DNA of 64,000 nt, taken from NCBI GenBank assembly GCA_024362935.1, contig JANCRA010000009.1, positions 16,251,572 through 16,315,571 on the forward strand, read 5' to 3'. Source of the DNA: Setophaga petechia. Its lineage: Eukaryota; Chordata; Aves; Passeriformes; Parulidae. The translations under genes were made by a program, and so were the position numbers. Shown here piece by piece: positions 1 through 12,107 of this stretch (the stretch's first letter is position 1; each line of letters begins with the position of its first letter). Under the pieces are notes generated by a model, which was not told the DNA's origin, made no database searches, and saw only the letters and a program-made list of their open reading frames with translations.

Positions 1-2312
1 GAAATGTACAGTGTCCCAAGTGTACGGGTTCTCTGGCCAGCCATACCTGGCAGCCTTGCTCAAAGCATACCTAGGATCACCCCAAAGCAATAAATTCAGT
101 GCAAGACGTGTCAGCCACTCACAGTTCATCATAACATTGCATCATAGTTAATGGCTAGAGCAATCATGCAGGGAGAGAGAGATTGAGATCAAAATTCCTC
201 TTGGCCTGCAGGTTCAAAGCTAGTCTTCCAAAAGGAGTGACATAAATTATACAATAGGGCACCTTCCATCTCCCATTCCTTTCACTAAGTAGCAACTGGC
301 TGAAAAGGAGAAGCCTGACTCTGAGTACAGACCCTAGGCTTGCCAGTCTGCTTGAATGCCTATTGCATTACAGTATCACACTCCCTCATAATTTTTCTTC
401 CTCTAGCCTCATGAATATTGAGAGTGCTTACGCATCAAATCTTAGGACTTCTCATTTGACAAATTATCATGAACTTCCAGGACATAAGTGGGGGAGCAAA
501 GTCCAGATTGATATTTTAGACTCAGGTAGCCAACAGCCAGCAATTTTGAATTTCAGGCTCTTAAAAGCTTTTTGAAATATCACCGTGTATAGTTTTAGGG
601 AAGTAAGAAAGGCACAGTTTTTGTATTGCATTCCATAAATGTAAAGATTGCATTTATGCATGGCTCTTGTGTGAAATACAGCAGGCAGGAGGAGAGAGGG
701 GAGAGCATCTGGCTGCTACTTCAGTATAACCTAGTGCCAAAGCACATATTGGGCCCAAATTAATCCATGGTTTAGTTGTTTTGTTGTATGGTTGTTTTTT
801 TTTAAGAGAATAATTGCATCCATGCATGTCTTTTTCTGTAGATGCAAAAGACAAAATTCAATTGTAAAGTTCGGTTGCAAATTTTTCCTGGTGTTGTTCT
901 AAGAAAAACAAAGACAGTCTGTGAGATGGACAGTGATTCAGTTAATAAAGATGAGCATGAACTGCTCACTAATGGATATAACACTTGAATTCACGGGCAT
1001 CCTCAGTTGCTAATGGAACCTGAAAGTTGTCAGAAAGATGTTGCAGTTCCATTTGGCATGACACACACCCTCCTCGTGCTGACAGCTCTGCAAAGTTACA
1101 TTTTTTAAGACATATTTTCTTAATGCATTTTTTGGCTAACCAGGTTTTCCCCATTACCTCTGAAAAACTTTAGTCTAATTCACATTAACCAGCTTACTGA
1201 GATACCAACAACATTCTTTTTATCCAGGATCAATTGATCGGACTTCCAAAATTGCTGGTATTTAAAGAAAGTTCAAGCCCTTTCCTGACTGCTGTAGGGC
1301 TCTGAATTTCTCATTTATCTCACTCATTCTGTCATCTATGCACAGAGTAAGCAAATAACTTTAATATTTCCCTAAATGACCTATTCTCTTTTCTCCTGTT
1401 AGAGCTGATGGTTTCTACAGAGAGTAAGGAGCAGTGGCTGCTAAGCTGGAAACCAAGGGAGCATAGTAATTTGCAAAATTCTTCTCCATGGTGCGGATTT
1501 TTCAAATGAGTAGACTGTGAAAGTTTAATTTAAACATACTTGGAACTGCAGTGCTGACTGCCTTGGAGCAGATCACCAGTGGTGCTCTTCCTGTTTAGTT
1601 ACAGATTGCATTGTTACAGATGCAACCGAAAGGTGATTTCTGGGTCTCACAAAGTTTGTGGCAGATCTGGGGAGTGTATTCCTAGGCAAAGATATCCCAA
1701 AAGCCACAGGTTAATGTAAAATTACACGGATATAAAAGAAGATCCATCCAGGTTGCATGGGGATGGAGTTCTGAAATGAGGTGTGAGAGATGGTTTATGT
1801 GTGCATTCCATTTACAATGTGGAAAAAGTTTCTCTCAGCCCTTTCTAGAGAAAATTTGACAGAGCTATCAAAATGTCTCATCAAAATATCCAGCACTGCC
1901 AGTGCCAAATATCTTTGTACTTTATTTTCCTGTAATTTAGTTTAATGTCTTCTATTTCTCTAGGAATTTCTGACCAAAATTTTTCTAATAATATTGAACC
2001 TACATTTTAAATTTAATGTTTTGTTTCATTGGTTTTAGTTGCTTTATGTCACAACCAATACAATTAACATAGAAAATACCAGAACAGGATTACCTACATG
2101 AAGAATTATCATTATTTTTCACAAAATCAAATTCAAATCAAAATTTTATATTTCTAAATCCTCTGTAAAAAGATATCCTTGGCCGTAGTGGATCTCTCTG
2201 TTCTGTGTGGGTTCTACATTGTCCATCATATGTGGTGGCACGGGGAGTGTTCTAGCAATGGAGAGACACTTCAAAATCAGTCTATCTGTGATTATATTCA
2301 ACCAGTATCTCC
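1..2312. other. Unique AT-rich non-coding DNA
   Basis: I see no gene, RNA gene or interspersed repeat here. The open frames are under about 75 codons, lie on both strands and have no recognisable domain. Short A and T runs (for example near 797) are the only low-complexity sequence. An old, highly diverged repeat could be missed by eye. Confidence 0.6.
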
Positions 2313-2360
2313 AACATAACTAAACATAACATACCATACCATAACATAACATAACATATA
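2313..2360. repeat. ATAAC-type pentanucleotide microsatellite
   Basis: The sequence consists of reiterated ACATA/ATAAC units with a few ATACC variants (cataac, cataac, cataccatacc, then three ataac units). It is an imperfect pentamer repeat about 48 bp long with no sign of function. Confidence 0.85.
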
Positions 2361-2854
2361 CATATTTTGTGATGGTCACCACTAAATAAATTTAAGTGAG
2401 ACATGGGTCATGGTAGTGGATTTTGCTGTTGAATGGAGGGCTGAATTTTTCTCAGGGGCTCCTTTTATGTTTCTCTGAAAGAGCCTAGCACAAGGCTCTC
2501 TAAGTGTATCTTTTTCTGGCTTAATGTGATATATATGTGGGAATGTGGATCTGTAGACTTCAAAGGAGATGTCCCTCATGTAGATAATTTTGGGATTAAA
2601 GCAAATCATGCTTCTTATTCCCAGTAATCTCGTATTTGGTGTCTATAACCAAATTGTTGTACCAGAGTGACAGAGATGACTGCTAAATGCTCTCATACTG
2701 ATGCCAAATGCCAACAAAGTGCATGGTGCCATTCTGGATGGAGGGGAAGTTGTTTTAGTCAGACTGACTATGCGGCTCAAATAAACTAGCTCAAGAGGAA
2801 ACACACAGCCCTCTTGTCTCTGCTCTGCTGCCTTGAAGTAAAGATAAAAATATG

Positions 2855-2994
2855 AAATCTCAAGGCCAGGTTGAACAGGGCCCTGGGTGATCTGATCTTG
2901 TGGGTGGCACCCCTGCCTATGCAAGGGGACTGGAACTTGATGCCTTTAAGCTCCGTTACTACCCAAACCATTCCATCATTCTGTGATTGTATGA
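2855..2994 (+). mobile_element. CR1 LINE 3' end, 5'-truncated copy
   Basis: The segment matches the bird CR1 3' untranslated end in order: a GGCCAGGTTGAACAGGG stretch, a GTGGCACCCCTGCCTATG stretch, then GGGACTGGAACTTGATG, then ACCCAAACCATTCCATCATTCTG. It finishes in degenerate ATTCTGTG/ATTGTATG 8-mers, the hallmark CR1 terminus. Only the last 140 bp or so remain, the usual outcome of incomplete reverse transcription. Substitutions throughout indicate an old, inactive copy. The sense strand of the element is the plus strand. The bases just upstream (2643-2854) do not look like CR1. Confidence 0.85.
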
Positions 2995-5034
2995 TCAATG
3001 AAGAATAAAGAAGTTTATCATATTTGTGGTTTTCATCTACAAGGTAAAATTTCCATTCTGAGGCTCAAGGTTCAAGATATGTTTTATTTTTCCATAATGG
3101 TTAGGTGAAGGTTTTGGTGTAAAAACCCAATCCCCTGAAAGAAATTTTTTCTTTGTTTTAAAGTTATACAATGCCATGGAGATCTTAACAGCTGTGAAAA
3201 TCCTTTGTTCCTCATCACAGCGTCTCAACAATGTAAGGGAGCAGGAGCCCCTCTCCACAGCTGACTTCATTTGGCTCTCTGCTGCCAGTTTTGACTGGAG
3301 TTAAAGCCACATGGACTCAAACCAAGGAACAGCATCCCTGACCTCTTACCTCTTAGGCTGCATTTTGCTCTAATATTCCACAGCAAATCCTAATACTTTT
3401 CACCTGTTTGTCGGGGAATTTTAACTGTTGTTACCAACCAATAAATTAGTCCACAGCAGGAAAGAACACCAGTGCAAGGCCCAACACAGCCGCACTTGTC
3501 CCATGTGGACTTTGTCCTAGCAGGAATAATGAGAGGAGCCTTTTGCTGACAGCCTAGTAGACAGAATATCTGTTCCAGGAGCAGGTCCTGAGAAGATTAT
3601 CCTTCTCTTCCCCAGATTTAGCAGCACCTACTGATTCACACAGATTCCAAAAAGCGCAGGAGGACATTCAGTGCGTGGCCCACAAAGCTATCTCCCTGCA
3701 GAAAAGGGTGGTAAGCAGGAATGTTATTTTTTAAAAAAGTAATTGAACATAGAAAACATCTGTGGCTTTCTTCTATCCAGGTTTATTTTTCCAATACTTC
3801 ACATGCCACAAATAGTTCAGTATGACTCCTCCATTAGAATAGAAGGAAAGAAAAATAAAAACATGTAATACTTAATTAAAAGAATATTTTTATTGACATG
3901 ACAAATTTTATCAAAGAGTCTGTATCCCCAACCTCCTATCCCCCCCATCCACTTCCTCTGCCTCATCTTTCTGTTTCCCTCTCTTTTAAAAGGGCACTTT
4001 GCTATCCTTTAAGGTTGCTGAGCCTGTCAGCCTCTAACTGCTGCTGGGATATTTGGCTGCCCTCAAATCTTCATATGACTTCAGTTAGCTTGGGGGGCTC
4101 CAGCTGTGCTCTTAAATGTCATGGATAGGGGTAACAAAAGGGGAGAGGGTTAAGAGAATCAAATATGTTATTAGACATTTCTTTTAAATCCTCTTGGAGA
4201 AGATGTAAATCACATGTTTGGCAGGCAGATTTGGGGATGTCACATGGGGGTTTGTTTGGTTTTTGGTTGATTATATCCCCAAACATTTGCTATTTCTTAC
4301 ATTTTTTGCCTTTGTTTGTTTTACTCATTCCTCATTTATTTCTATTTAAGTCCAAGGGGTCAGAACCTAGGAAAAAATTTTGACAGTTCCTGCAGCTGAT
4401 ACAAGAGCTTTCTCATCCAAGATATTTGGGAACCTATCTGGGATTGCTCACCATTAAAATATATCCTGGCCCTTTTCTCTGTTGGCCCTTGAAGTACAGC
4501 TCCCTGCCCCTGATTGACACAAAACACTACTCAGGGCAAATTGCCAGTCTGCAAAGCACCTCAGCACACAATTATCTTGAACTACATTCAGCTATCCAAC
4601 AGCTATCCAACTTCAAACCAGAGTGCATAAATTAACTTGAAATTGAGTTCACTAATTAACCTGTGAGCGAGAAGATCAAGGCATCACCTCCTGATGACAT
4701 TCCTCACTTGTTTACTTGTAATGGTGTAATGGGGATCCACCATATAGTAAGTTTAAGATTGCTTACAAACTACCTGGTGTATACCTTCCTCAGGGCTATT
4801 TGCTCTTACAGAATTGATTCCCTCTGAATAAGGAGAAAATGGGAATTCCCCCAGTTTTCAAAAAAATACCAGTGAGGAGAAGTTCCTGTGATGTGGGGAA
4901 GGGAAAAGGACTGATCAGTAAGTGAATTTTACTGAGATTAAACAACCAAAGGAAAAAATGAAAGGTTTTGTGTCTTTCTCTTCCTCCCAGGGTTTCTCCA
5001 AACCTGACATTGCTACCTGGGAAGATATGAAAAA
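2995..5034. other. Unique non-coding DNA
   Basis: No gene or recognised repeat. A pyrimidine-rich patch at 3925-3990 gives a plus-strand open frame with no domain. The remaining open frames are short and scattered over both strands. Confidence 0.55.
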
Positions 5035-5106
5035 CTCTTTATTGCACAAGAGAGACAGACAAACCCTTTATTGCACAAGAGATATGAGACCCCTTTATTG
5101 CACAAG
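5035..5106. repeat. Triplicated CTTTATTGCACAAG motif
   Basis: Three copies of a 14-15 bp core (CTTTATTGCACAAG, first copy CTCTTTATTGCACAAG) end at 5050, 5079 and 5106, so the period is 27-29 bp. The spacer bases are only loosely similar (GAGACAGACAAACC against GATATGAGACCC). This is a short degenerate tandem repeat. The unit is neither a known satellite nor a regulatory site that I recognise. Confidence 0.8.
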
Positions 5107-7380
5107 TCCCCCACCCCAATGAAAAGCCGAGGAATCAGAGAAGGAAGAGGCATTTTCTGCCCATCTTTCTCTCAAACAGAGAGAACTGATGCAGGTACTA
5201 TTTAGAGGGGAAGTTCAGAGTGTTGTGGAGACATCAGCTGTTCCATTCTCAGCTTTCCTTGACCTGACCAGTGTGCTTCACTGCCCTGGGCAGTGCCACC
5301 ATCACAGCAGGGAGAGCAGGATGATGTCTATGTCATCTTCTTGTCTAGATGACTAGATGACCTCCAGAAATGCATTCCAGCCTTAACTATTCTGTGAGCA
5401 TTGGCCATGGGTCTGAAGCCTCTCTCCATATCTGGGGTGCTATAGCAGGCTGATGGTCACTGTGACTTTGAGGTTTTGCTATCCTGATGCCCTGCAGATG
5501 ACACAGGCCTCCTATGCTCTGTCAAGGAAAGCACTGCTTTTCATGCCCTAGGCACCCTTGGGAAAAAAATCAACCAACGGTGAGCAAATTTGAAACATTT
5601 TCAACAAAAGCACTGTTTTTTTCTTTTAGAAACTGTAAATTTCTTAGAAAATATAAAGCTAGGATGAAGCTGAAGAAAAGTTTTCATTAAATTTTCTTTG
5701 AGTTGGCCATTAAAAGAAGTAACATTTGCCATCTGGCTCCAATTATGCTTCAATCACATTGTGCTGAAATGGTAAAGAAAGGTATCTTTTTACAGGTTTA
5801 TGGATAGATGAGAAAAACATTTGGGTTTTTATCAAGAAATTAATACAGCAGTGCTGATGGAAAATTTCACAACATCTGTGTGTAGGATCACTGAAGATTT
5901 TGTCTAATAATTTTTTTATTCTTTAAATGTAAACTAATTTTGATTGTCCAGGCAGCAGCCTGTTAGGGAGTATGCCATAGCACATTCAACTGCAGCCAGT
6001 AGCAATGCAGGATTTATCTCAGCTCCTGAGATTAGGTTCCTGGGTGATTGATAGAAGGACTCTACTTCTTTGAGTCTTTCTGGACATGATTTTACTATAT
6101 CAACTCTGCAAACTGGATGTTCATATGAGGTTTGACAATGTAGTTGTATTTAATTTAATGTCTGTGGACTAATAAGTGCTATTTGGAGAGTGAGAGTGGA
6201 AGAATGGGAATTATACATGCACATACATTATTCTGAGATCATCCTACCCATATTTATTTGAATACAGACAACAAGGTTCTGGTCTCACTGCAGCTGTAGA
6301 GCTGTTTATCACTGACTTTAAAAGAGTAGGACAGGAAATTTCATATACAGAAATTCCCAAATTACTGCAGCCATTCTCCTGCTACAGCAACAGCTCAAGG
6401 TGCCTGGCTTTCTAACACTTTCTAACTTTTGCAAGTATATTTCAGCAAACTCACAAAAAATTATTCTACATCACAAAAGGGAACATGTTAGCTGTCACTA
6501 TTGTATTATCTTTATTCATAACTGTTGTTATGTTTTTAATGAAATTAGAAGGACAGCACATGTGTTCACCACCTGAGCAGATGAAAACATCATTGTGAAC
6601 GGATAAGATGTTAAAATATGTTCCTCCACAGTTCCAAGGTGCAGCCATGCATCTGTTAAATATTTACTTTTGTAAAACTAACTTAGAAGTCATTTGAGTT
6701 TCTGAGACCAGGAAAGTGTCTCTACAAAGAGAACATTGCAAAATGAATGAGTTTGTCTAGGAAAATAAGGGAAATCTTGGGAAAAGAAACTACTCTCCTT
6801 TTAGCAATTGTTTTTGAAATTGAGCTGATTTCATAAGCTCAAGGGAGCTTTGTTAAAGCACACAAAGAGAAACTTGAAAAACAAGCAAGGATTTAATGTA
6901 ACATCTGATTTAATGAAACATTCTAGGCTCTCTTGCATAAGTGTTTGCTGTTTCTTTCTCACCCTGCATTTCTGTCTCTTTCTATATCACTTTCCTGTCA
7001 TAAAATGAACCAAAGAGGAAAGAGCAACAAAGCATAGAAACAAAAGTACATTTTTCCTTCCCATATAAACTCAAAAAGGTTTTTTTTCTTCCCTATCACC
7101 CCAGCATCAGGAAGAACAAAACAAAACTTGCATCTGCTAATGTTTGATGGCTCAGAGAAGGGAAACTTAATAGAAGACTGGCAGGGATATATTCCCAGGT
7201 TTAATAACATGATTATACCTGCTAGGGACAATTCTCATTTCTTTTTTGATGCCATAGAGTCATGGCACAAGCAGAGCATCTGGCTAAACATATTCAAGTC
7301 TGTTAATACAGCAAGTTTAGTGCAAACCCACTAGCATTGCTGTAAACAGGTGATTTATACTTGTGGAAATGTTTCCCTTA
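5107..7380. other. Unique AT-rich non-coding DNA
   Basis: No gene, RNA gene or recognised repeat. Open frames are at most about 77 codons and overlap on opposite strands near 7.0-7.3 kb, which argues against coding. Confidence 0.55.
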
Positions 7381-8650
7381 CCTGCAAAAATCTCATCTCC
7401 AGACACACAAATAAGCACAGGGGAGTAAGCAGGGTACACCAAACATCCCTGTCATGATGGACATGAGCACCAACCCAACTGCTCCCAGGGCCATCCTGGG
7501 GAACCATCAGCCCCACTGGCAAGGGAACACTCCAGAGTGGATCTCTGGAGCATGTTTTGGACTAAGGAGGACCACTGCCTATGTGGTTGTGAGATTTATT
7601 ATGGAATTCAGGCAAAGGGGTTTGGGGCTGTAGATGATTTGTTATAAGATGGTTAAGGAAGAAAACAAAGGCAGGAGGGAGAATCAAGGTAATTTTGGGG
7701 ATGGCCAAGACATCTAGGTAATTATGGGGGGAGGGGGGAAAGGCCTAAGTGTATTAAAAAAGCTTATTGTGGGTATTAGTTTGCTGGTCAGCACCTGTGC
7801 TTGGCCATGCCCTGTACCTCATGGGCATAGTTTATCCTATTCAATTCCTTTCTGCATCTTACTGGGTAGGAAGACATAGAGAGAACAGTCTCTTCTGTGC
7901 GCATGTGTGTGCATGAGGGTCTGAGTACAGCCCTGGGACCAGGGGGCAAAAACTCCTGTATTCATGGTACAGCACCTAGGGCCACTGCAGGTGTGCACAA
8001 GAGCATCCTGGGGGTGCCAGTGAAGATGAAGTGCTGTGAGCTGTCAAGTACGTAAGGGGACCCAGGAGCCAGAGAGCTCTGTGTCTGGGAGTGGGAAACC
8101 TGGAGAAGGTGGCTGCTGGTGAGTCTAGGAGATCTCAGACGTGCTGAAAACTCTATTTTGAGTTTTGGGATTTGGTAATTTATTCAGATGTAGATGTGTT
8201 GGTATGTGCAAGGAGGTCTTTACCAGCAAATGGAGTGGAACTGTATGTCCAGAAACTCTAATGTTCAGTTTTCAGCTTCTGGGAAGCCTGGGATCCAGGG
8301 ACAGCTACAGGCCAATCCATGTGTCTGAGCCCAGCTGCTGCAGGGATCTACACTGTGCATGCACGTGCATAAATTTTCTCTCTAACAAACTTCCACCCTG
8401 CTCAGTCAGAGAGGGAAGGAACATGGGGCCAGTGGCACTGCTTGTGTTTGTGTGAGTCCTCTGTGACCTGCTTGGCCAGCCCTGCGTGTACATGTGCTTG
8501 TGCTTTGTCAGTGTGCTCTGTGTGCAAGTTCCTACTGCAAACACAGGCTCCAGATCATGACAGGTTGGATTCAATGGCATGGAGATGCAGCAGCCTCACC
8601 CTTGTCAAGCTACAGTTTGGAACATCTTCCTATCATTATTTAGTTTAAAA
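7380..8650. repeat. GC-elevated block, possible unclassified old repeat
   Basis: Base composition rises compared with both flanks. The block has G-rich patches (two G6 runs at 7726-7738), TG/CA-rich stretches near 7900 and 8440-8530, and blocks of text reminiscent of LTR leader sequence. I could not identify ends, a target-site duplication, a polyadenylation signal or an open frame with a domain. It may be a decayed LTR element, or simply a GC-richer unique region. Confidence 0.25.
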
Positions 8651-9439
8651 AGTAGACAAAAATGTATTATTCCTTCATTATTTAAATTGGTGCTATTCAT
8701 TTGCTTGGGATGCTTTCAACAAGCAACCATCCATCACTGGAAATGTCCACTGTAGTCAAGACCAGACATGGATTGTGCTCTTGAAGGAGTCTCTTACATT
8801 TTCCATGTCCAGGAAAACCAAACTGAGAAAACCCTCTATCAGACTGATTGCCTCAGACATAGTTATTATGTTCAGAATGATTTAAAGACTTCAGCTGAAA
8901 AGGGATAAATAAATGCAAAGTCCATCTGTTTCCAATGCACTGTGGCTGTATGATAGGCAAAAGAAGCAAAGCTTTCTCTGCAAGATACAGAAAATTACTG
9001 AAGCAGGGATCAATTTATTTTATGTGTCCAGGACAAAACACTATCTAGTGTGAAAATGTGAGCTATGTTTGGCAAATATCTGTAGAGAATTTCCAAGTGA
9101 CACCTGGTTGATTTGTAGATGAGAGTTAAGAGAAAAGCAACTGAATGCACAGTCATCTACTTAGGCTATAATATCATAATTTAAATTCATTCCTCCCTTG
9201 CCCAAAAGGGACATGGAACTTTGAGGATTATGCTTTTCCCTTACCTACAATTAATTTCATTCATAACTGTAAAGAAGTTCACTCAGAATAATTTTCAGAG
9301 ATATCTTCGTGGTTTCTCCAGCCATCTCTCTGCCTCAGGAGTTATGGTAGAAAGTAACACTGCAATGACCCTGAGGTAACAAACCCAGGAATCAGCTTCC
9401 ATTTCTTCTTGTGCTCCTGAGATCCACAGCTCATCTCAC
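8651..9439. other. Unique non-coding DNA upstream of the CR1 fragment
   Basis: No gene and no recognised repeat. The AT-rich sequence changes near 9430 to the CR1-derived segment. Confidence 0.5.
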
Positions 9440-10145
9440 ACACACGTCCAGATTCCCCTGCAGAGCCCTCCTGCCCTCCAGTTGATCAACATTCCCACTC
9501 AACTTCATGTCAACAGCAAACTGACTAAGGGTCCACTCAGTGCCTTTGTACAGATCATTGATTGAGGCATTAGTCAGGACTGGCCCAAACACTGAGCCCT
9601 GGGGAACACCAGTAGTGACCAGCCCCCAACTGGATGTAACTCCATTCCCCATCAGTCTCTGGGCTTGGCCATCCTTACTCAGTGCTTTACTGAGTAAAGA
9701 CTACACCTGTCCAAGCCGTGAATAGCCAGTTTTTCCAGGAGGACGCTGAAGGAGAACGTGTCAAAGGCTTTACAATAATCCAAACGTAAAACACAACCTT
9801 TCCCTCATCCACTGAGCTTGTCACCTTGTCACAGAAGAAGATCAGGTTGGTCAAGCAGGACCTGCCCCTCACAACGCCCCCACTGCTGGCTGAGCTTTAT
9901 CCATTGGTGTTCCTGCATGTGCCATGCAATGGCACTTGAGAGGATTTGCTCCATGAACTGTCCTGGCACTAAGGTCAGGATGACAGGCCTGTAGTTCCCT
10001 GGATCCTCCTTCCGGCTCTTCATGTACATGGGGAATGCATTTGCTCTTTAGCCACAGCTGCTAGTGACTGAAAGTGGCTTGGCCAGCTCTTCTGCCAGCT
10101 CCTAGGATCCCATGGGTGGATCCTATCCAGCCCTGTAGACTCCTA
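9440..10145 (-). pseudogene. CR1 LINE reverse transcriptase fragment, decayed
   Basis: Read on the minus strand, this is the middle to C-terminal part of the CR1 ORF2 reverse transcriptase, broken into three frames. In order from 10029 down: KEDPGNYRPV (the RT finger motif), then MRGRSCLTNLIFF..DKVTSSVDEGK, then [12 protein letters not shown] (motif B) and INDLYKG, then [21 protein letters not shown]. In active CR1 the catalytic motif is FADDTKL. Here it reads FAVD, so one catalytic aspartate is lost. Frameshifts separate the pieces, and the SKAFD catalytic segment is scrambled. The endonuclease domain and the 3' end are absent. It is a dead, internally truncated copy. Its antisense orientation differs from that of the two CR1 tails elsewhere in the window. 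The right border is uncertain and could reach about 10268. Confidence 0.88.
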
Positions 10146-10327
10146 GTCACTGAGATAAAGACTGCTGCCACCAGTCAGGTATGTTAAGAGCTGTACATAC
10201 CCTGTGCCATTCTGAACCCATCAAGGACAGCTTTGTGGAATGCCACCAGTCCCTCCCTCCCACCCATCCCAGGCCTTGGATATCAGATTTTCTTTAGACT
10301 GGGGCAAATGAAATGACACTTCTGAAG
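10146..10327. other. Spacer between CR1 fragment and solo LTR
   Basis: The sequence may be further decayed CR1 (a TGGATCCTATCCAGCCCTGTAGACT-like stretch precedes it), but the match fades by about 10150. A perfect inverted repeat, ACACTTC-T-GAAGTGT (10317-10331), straddles the left edge of the LTR. Confidence 0.4.
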
Positions 10328-10714
10328 TGTGTGGACTTGTGGAAGGGGCTAACAGCAGGCCTGTCAGCTAAAGCAGCGAGAAGAAGCCGAGAAGTAAGAA
10401 GAAGCTGATAAGGAGCTCTCTCCAAGGCTGTAACCAAGGAAATTGAGAGAAGAAAGATAAGAACACCTTGCAGCTGGATGAAGTAATTTTAGAAAGATAG
10501 GTGGAGTCACTATAACTTTAACCAATAGCATTATGTTGATTTATTGTGGCCAATAGATCAGGTAGAAGAAGTATCAACAATTGAAAAGTGTATAAAAGTT
10601 AGCCATGTTAGAAAATAAAGTGTTGCCAACTGAGACTGCTTGTGGTCTCTGCTTTATGTCGTGACCGCCTTGACAACGACATGGACGTAAGGTGAGCATC
10701 AGACCTTTCACACA
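10328..10714 (+). mobile_element. Solo LTR of an endogenous retrovirus
   Basis: The 387 bp element starts TGTGTGGA and ends TTTCACACA, so its termini form a 6 bp inverted repeat with canonical TG/CA ends. The flanks GAAG (left) and GAAA (right) could be a 4 bp target duplication with one mismatch. Inside, in plus orientation, lie two CCAAT boxes (10522-10526, 10550-10554), a TATA box TATAAAAG (10591-10598) and AATAAA (10614-10619). A GT-rich stretch (GCTTGTGGTCTCT) then follows, as a cleavage downstream element would. No gag, pol or env sequence flanks it, so it is a solo LTR left by recombination. The retroviral class is not certain. Exact ends are inferred from the terminal repeats. Confidence 0.68.
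10522..10619 (+). promoter_or_regulatory. LTR promoter core and poly(A) signal
   Basis: Two CCAAT boxes are followed by TATAAAAG and, 15 bp downstream, AATAAA. The tight spacing puts the poly(A) signal at or before the expected start site, which implies a very short R region, as in avian alpharetroviruses. Whether it is active cannot be read from the sequence. Confidence 0.6.
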
Positions 10715-12107
10715 GAAATCATCAGGGCTAGAGAATTAAACAGGATAAAGAAGCAGACATGTAAAAAGTCATGTACCTAAGATCATATGAAACTCAAGGA
10801 AGTGAGGACATCAATGACACCTGCAGAAGAGGAAGCAATGGGAATGTATAATCTTCAAAGCCCCCTATGTCATCTGCATTGATCTAGATTTCCAAAAGTG
10901 TGTAGTACTATTGTGCCCATCAGAAGAAACAGACATGAGTTTTTCACAATGTCTGTATTGAGTATAGACATCTCCAGTGGTAGTGTGTTTTAGATTTAGC
11001 TCTCATTTCATCCATTTTATTGATTTTATGAAGACAAAGGAATAACCTCACTTTTCCCTACTTGTGTTATCAATGTTCATAGCATTTTGTTGAATGAATA
11101 TTTAAAAAAACCCTGGATTAAAAAATTATCACTGGTAAATTCAACAGACATTTTGTAAATACATTCTGAATAACTCTACAAAAAACTCTACCAAAAACAT
11201 TAATTTTTTTAAAAACTAGATTATTTATTATTGTTTTTAAATTATTTTAACTTGCTGTGCCAAGTAACAGCACTTCAGATAGGAAGAAAGTTCTGTCATC
11301 CTTGGGGGGCAATCTAATTTCCTATTTAAAACACAGTTTAAGTTTGTGCTGAAGAAAATTGCCAGCAGGCAAAGGTCTCTTGGCTTGTCCAGAAACACAT
11401 TCAACACAAATTTCACCTTGACAATAATCATATTCGTTGCTTCTTTAGTGACCCTCTTCCTGTCTTCCTTGTTTTTAGAAGATCTGTTAAGTAGATTATT
11501 TTCTAGGAAAAAGTTACATTTTCAGAAGTACATATCTCCACGTTCTGTGTCTGACTGTCCCCAGACTTGTTTATGATAGTATATTTTTCTGAATGAATAA
11601 CTGTTGGAAAGTCAGTATTATGAACCCAGCTAGGAGTTTATGATCTTCACATAATACTGTCATGCAAATCTCCTCCTCCATGATCCATGCCTAGATTTGA
11701 GTCCCCCTTTTTATGACTCTTTTTTGGATTGCAGCTATGTCTTCTCCAGTATTTCCTACATACCAGAGATCTCAGCTACACTAAACCATCGTAAACCTGT
11801 GATCCAACAGCCAGTTCTTCCAGCAGGGAACCCTGGGTCATTTCTTAGCCTCAGGGAAACTGAATTCTTCCTCGAATGCCATGGGATGCAGCAGAAGTGC
11901 ACCCATCACTCTTTAAAATAACAAAACGATACATTTCTGTGGGTAAGAGCTTTGCCTGTGGCAGTTCAAGGACACCTGTAGGATGTATGTATAATGGAAA
12001 GATCGGAGGTAATTCCTCCAGATTACTCAGAATGCATCAGATGAGCTGTCTTTATGCAAAGGTAAGAGCCACGAATCATCCTGATAAAAATCGTTTCCGG
12101 CACACAG
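10715..12107. other. Unique AT-rich non-coding DNA
   Basis: No gene or recognised repeat. T-rich and A-rich stretches at 11100-11260 are the main low-complexity sequence. Confidence 0.55.

Noticed and set aside
12031..12107. 31 bp micro-exon followed by a 46 bp intron
   Set aside because: The intron would be shorter than vertebrate splicing normally allows, and joining does not keep the more protein-like frame.
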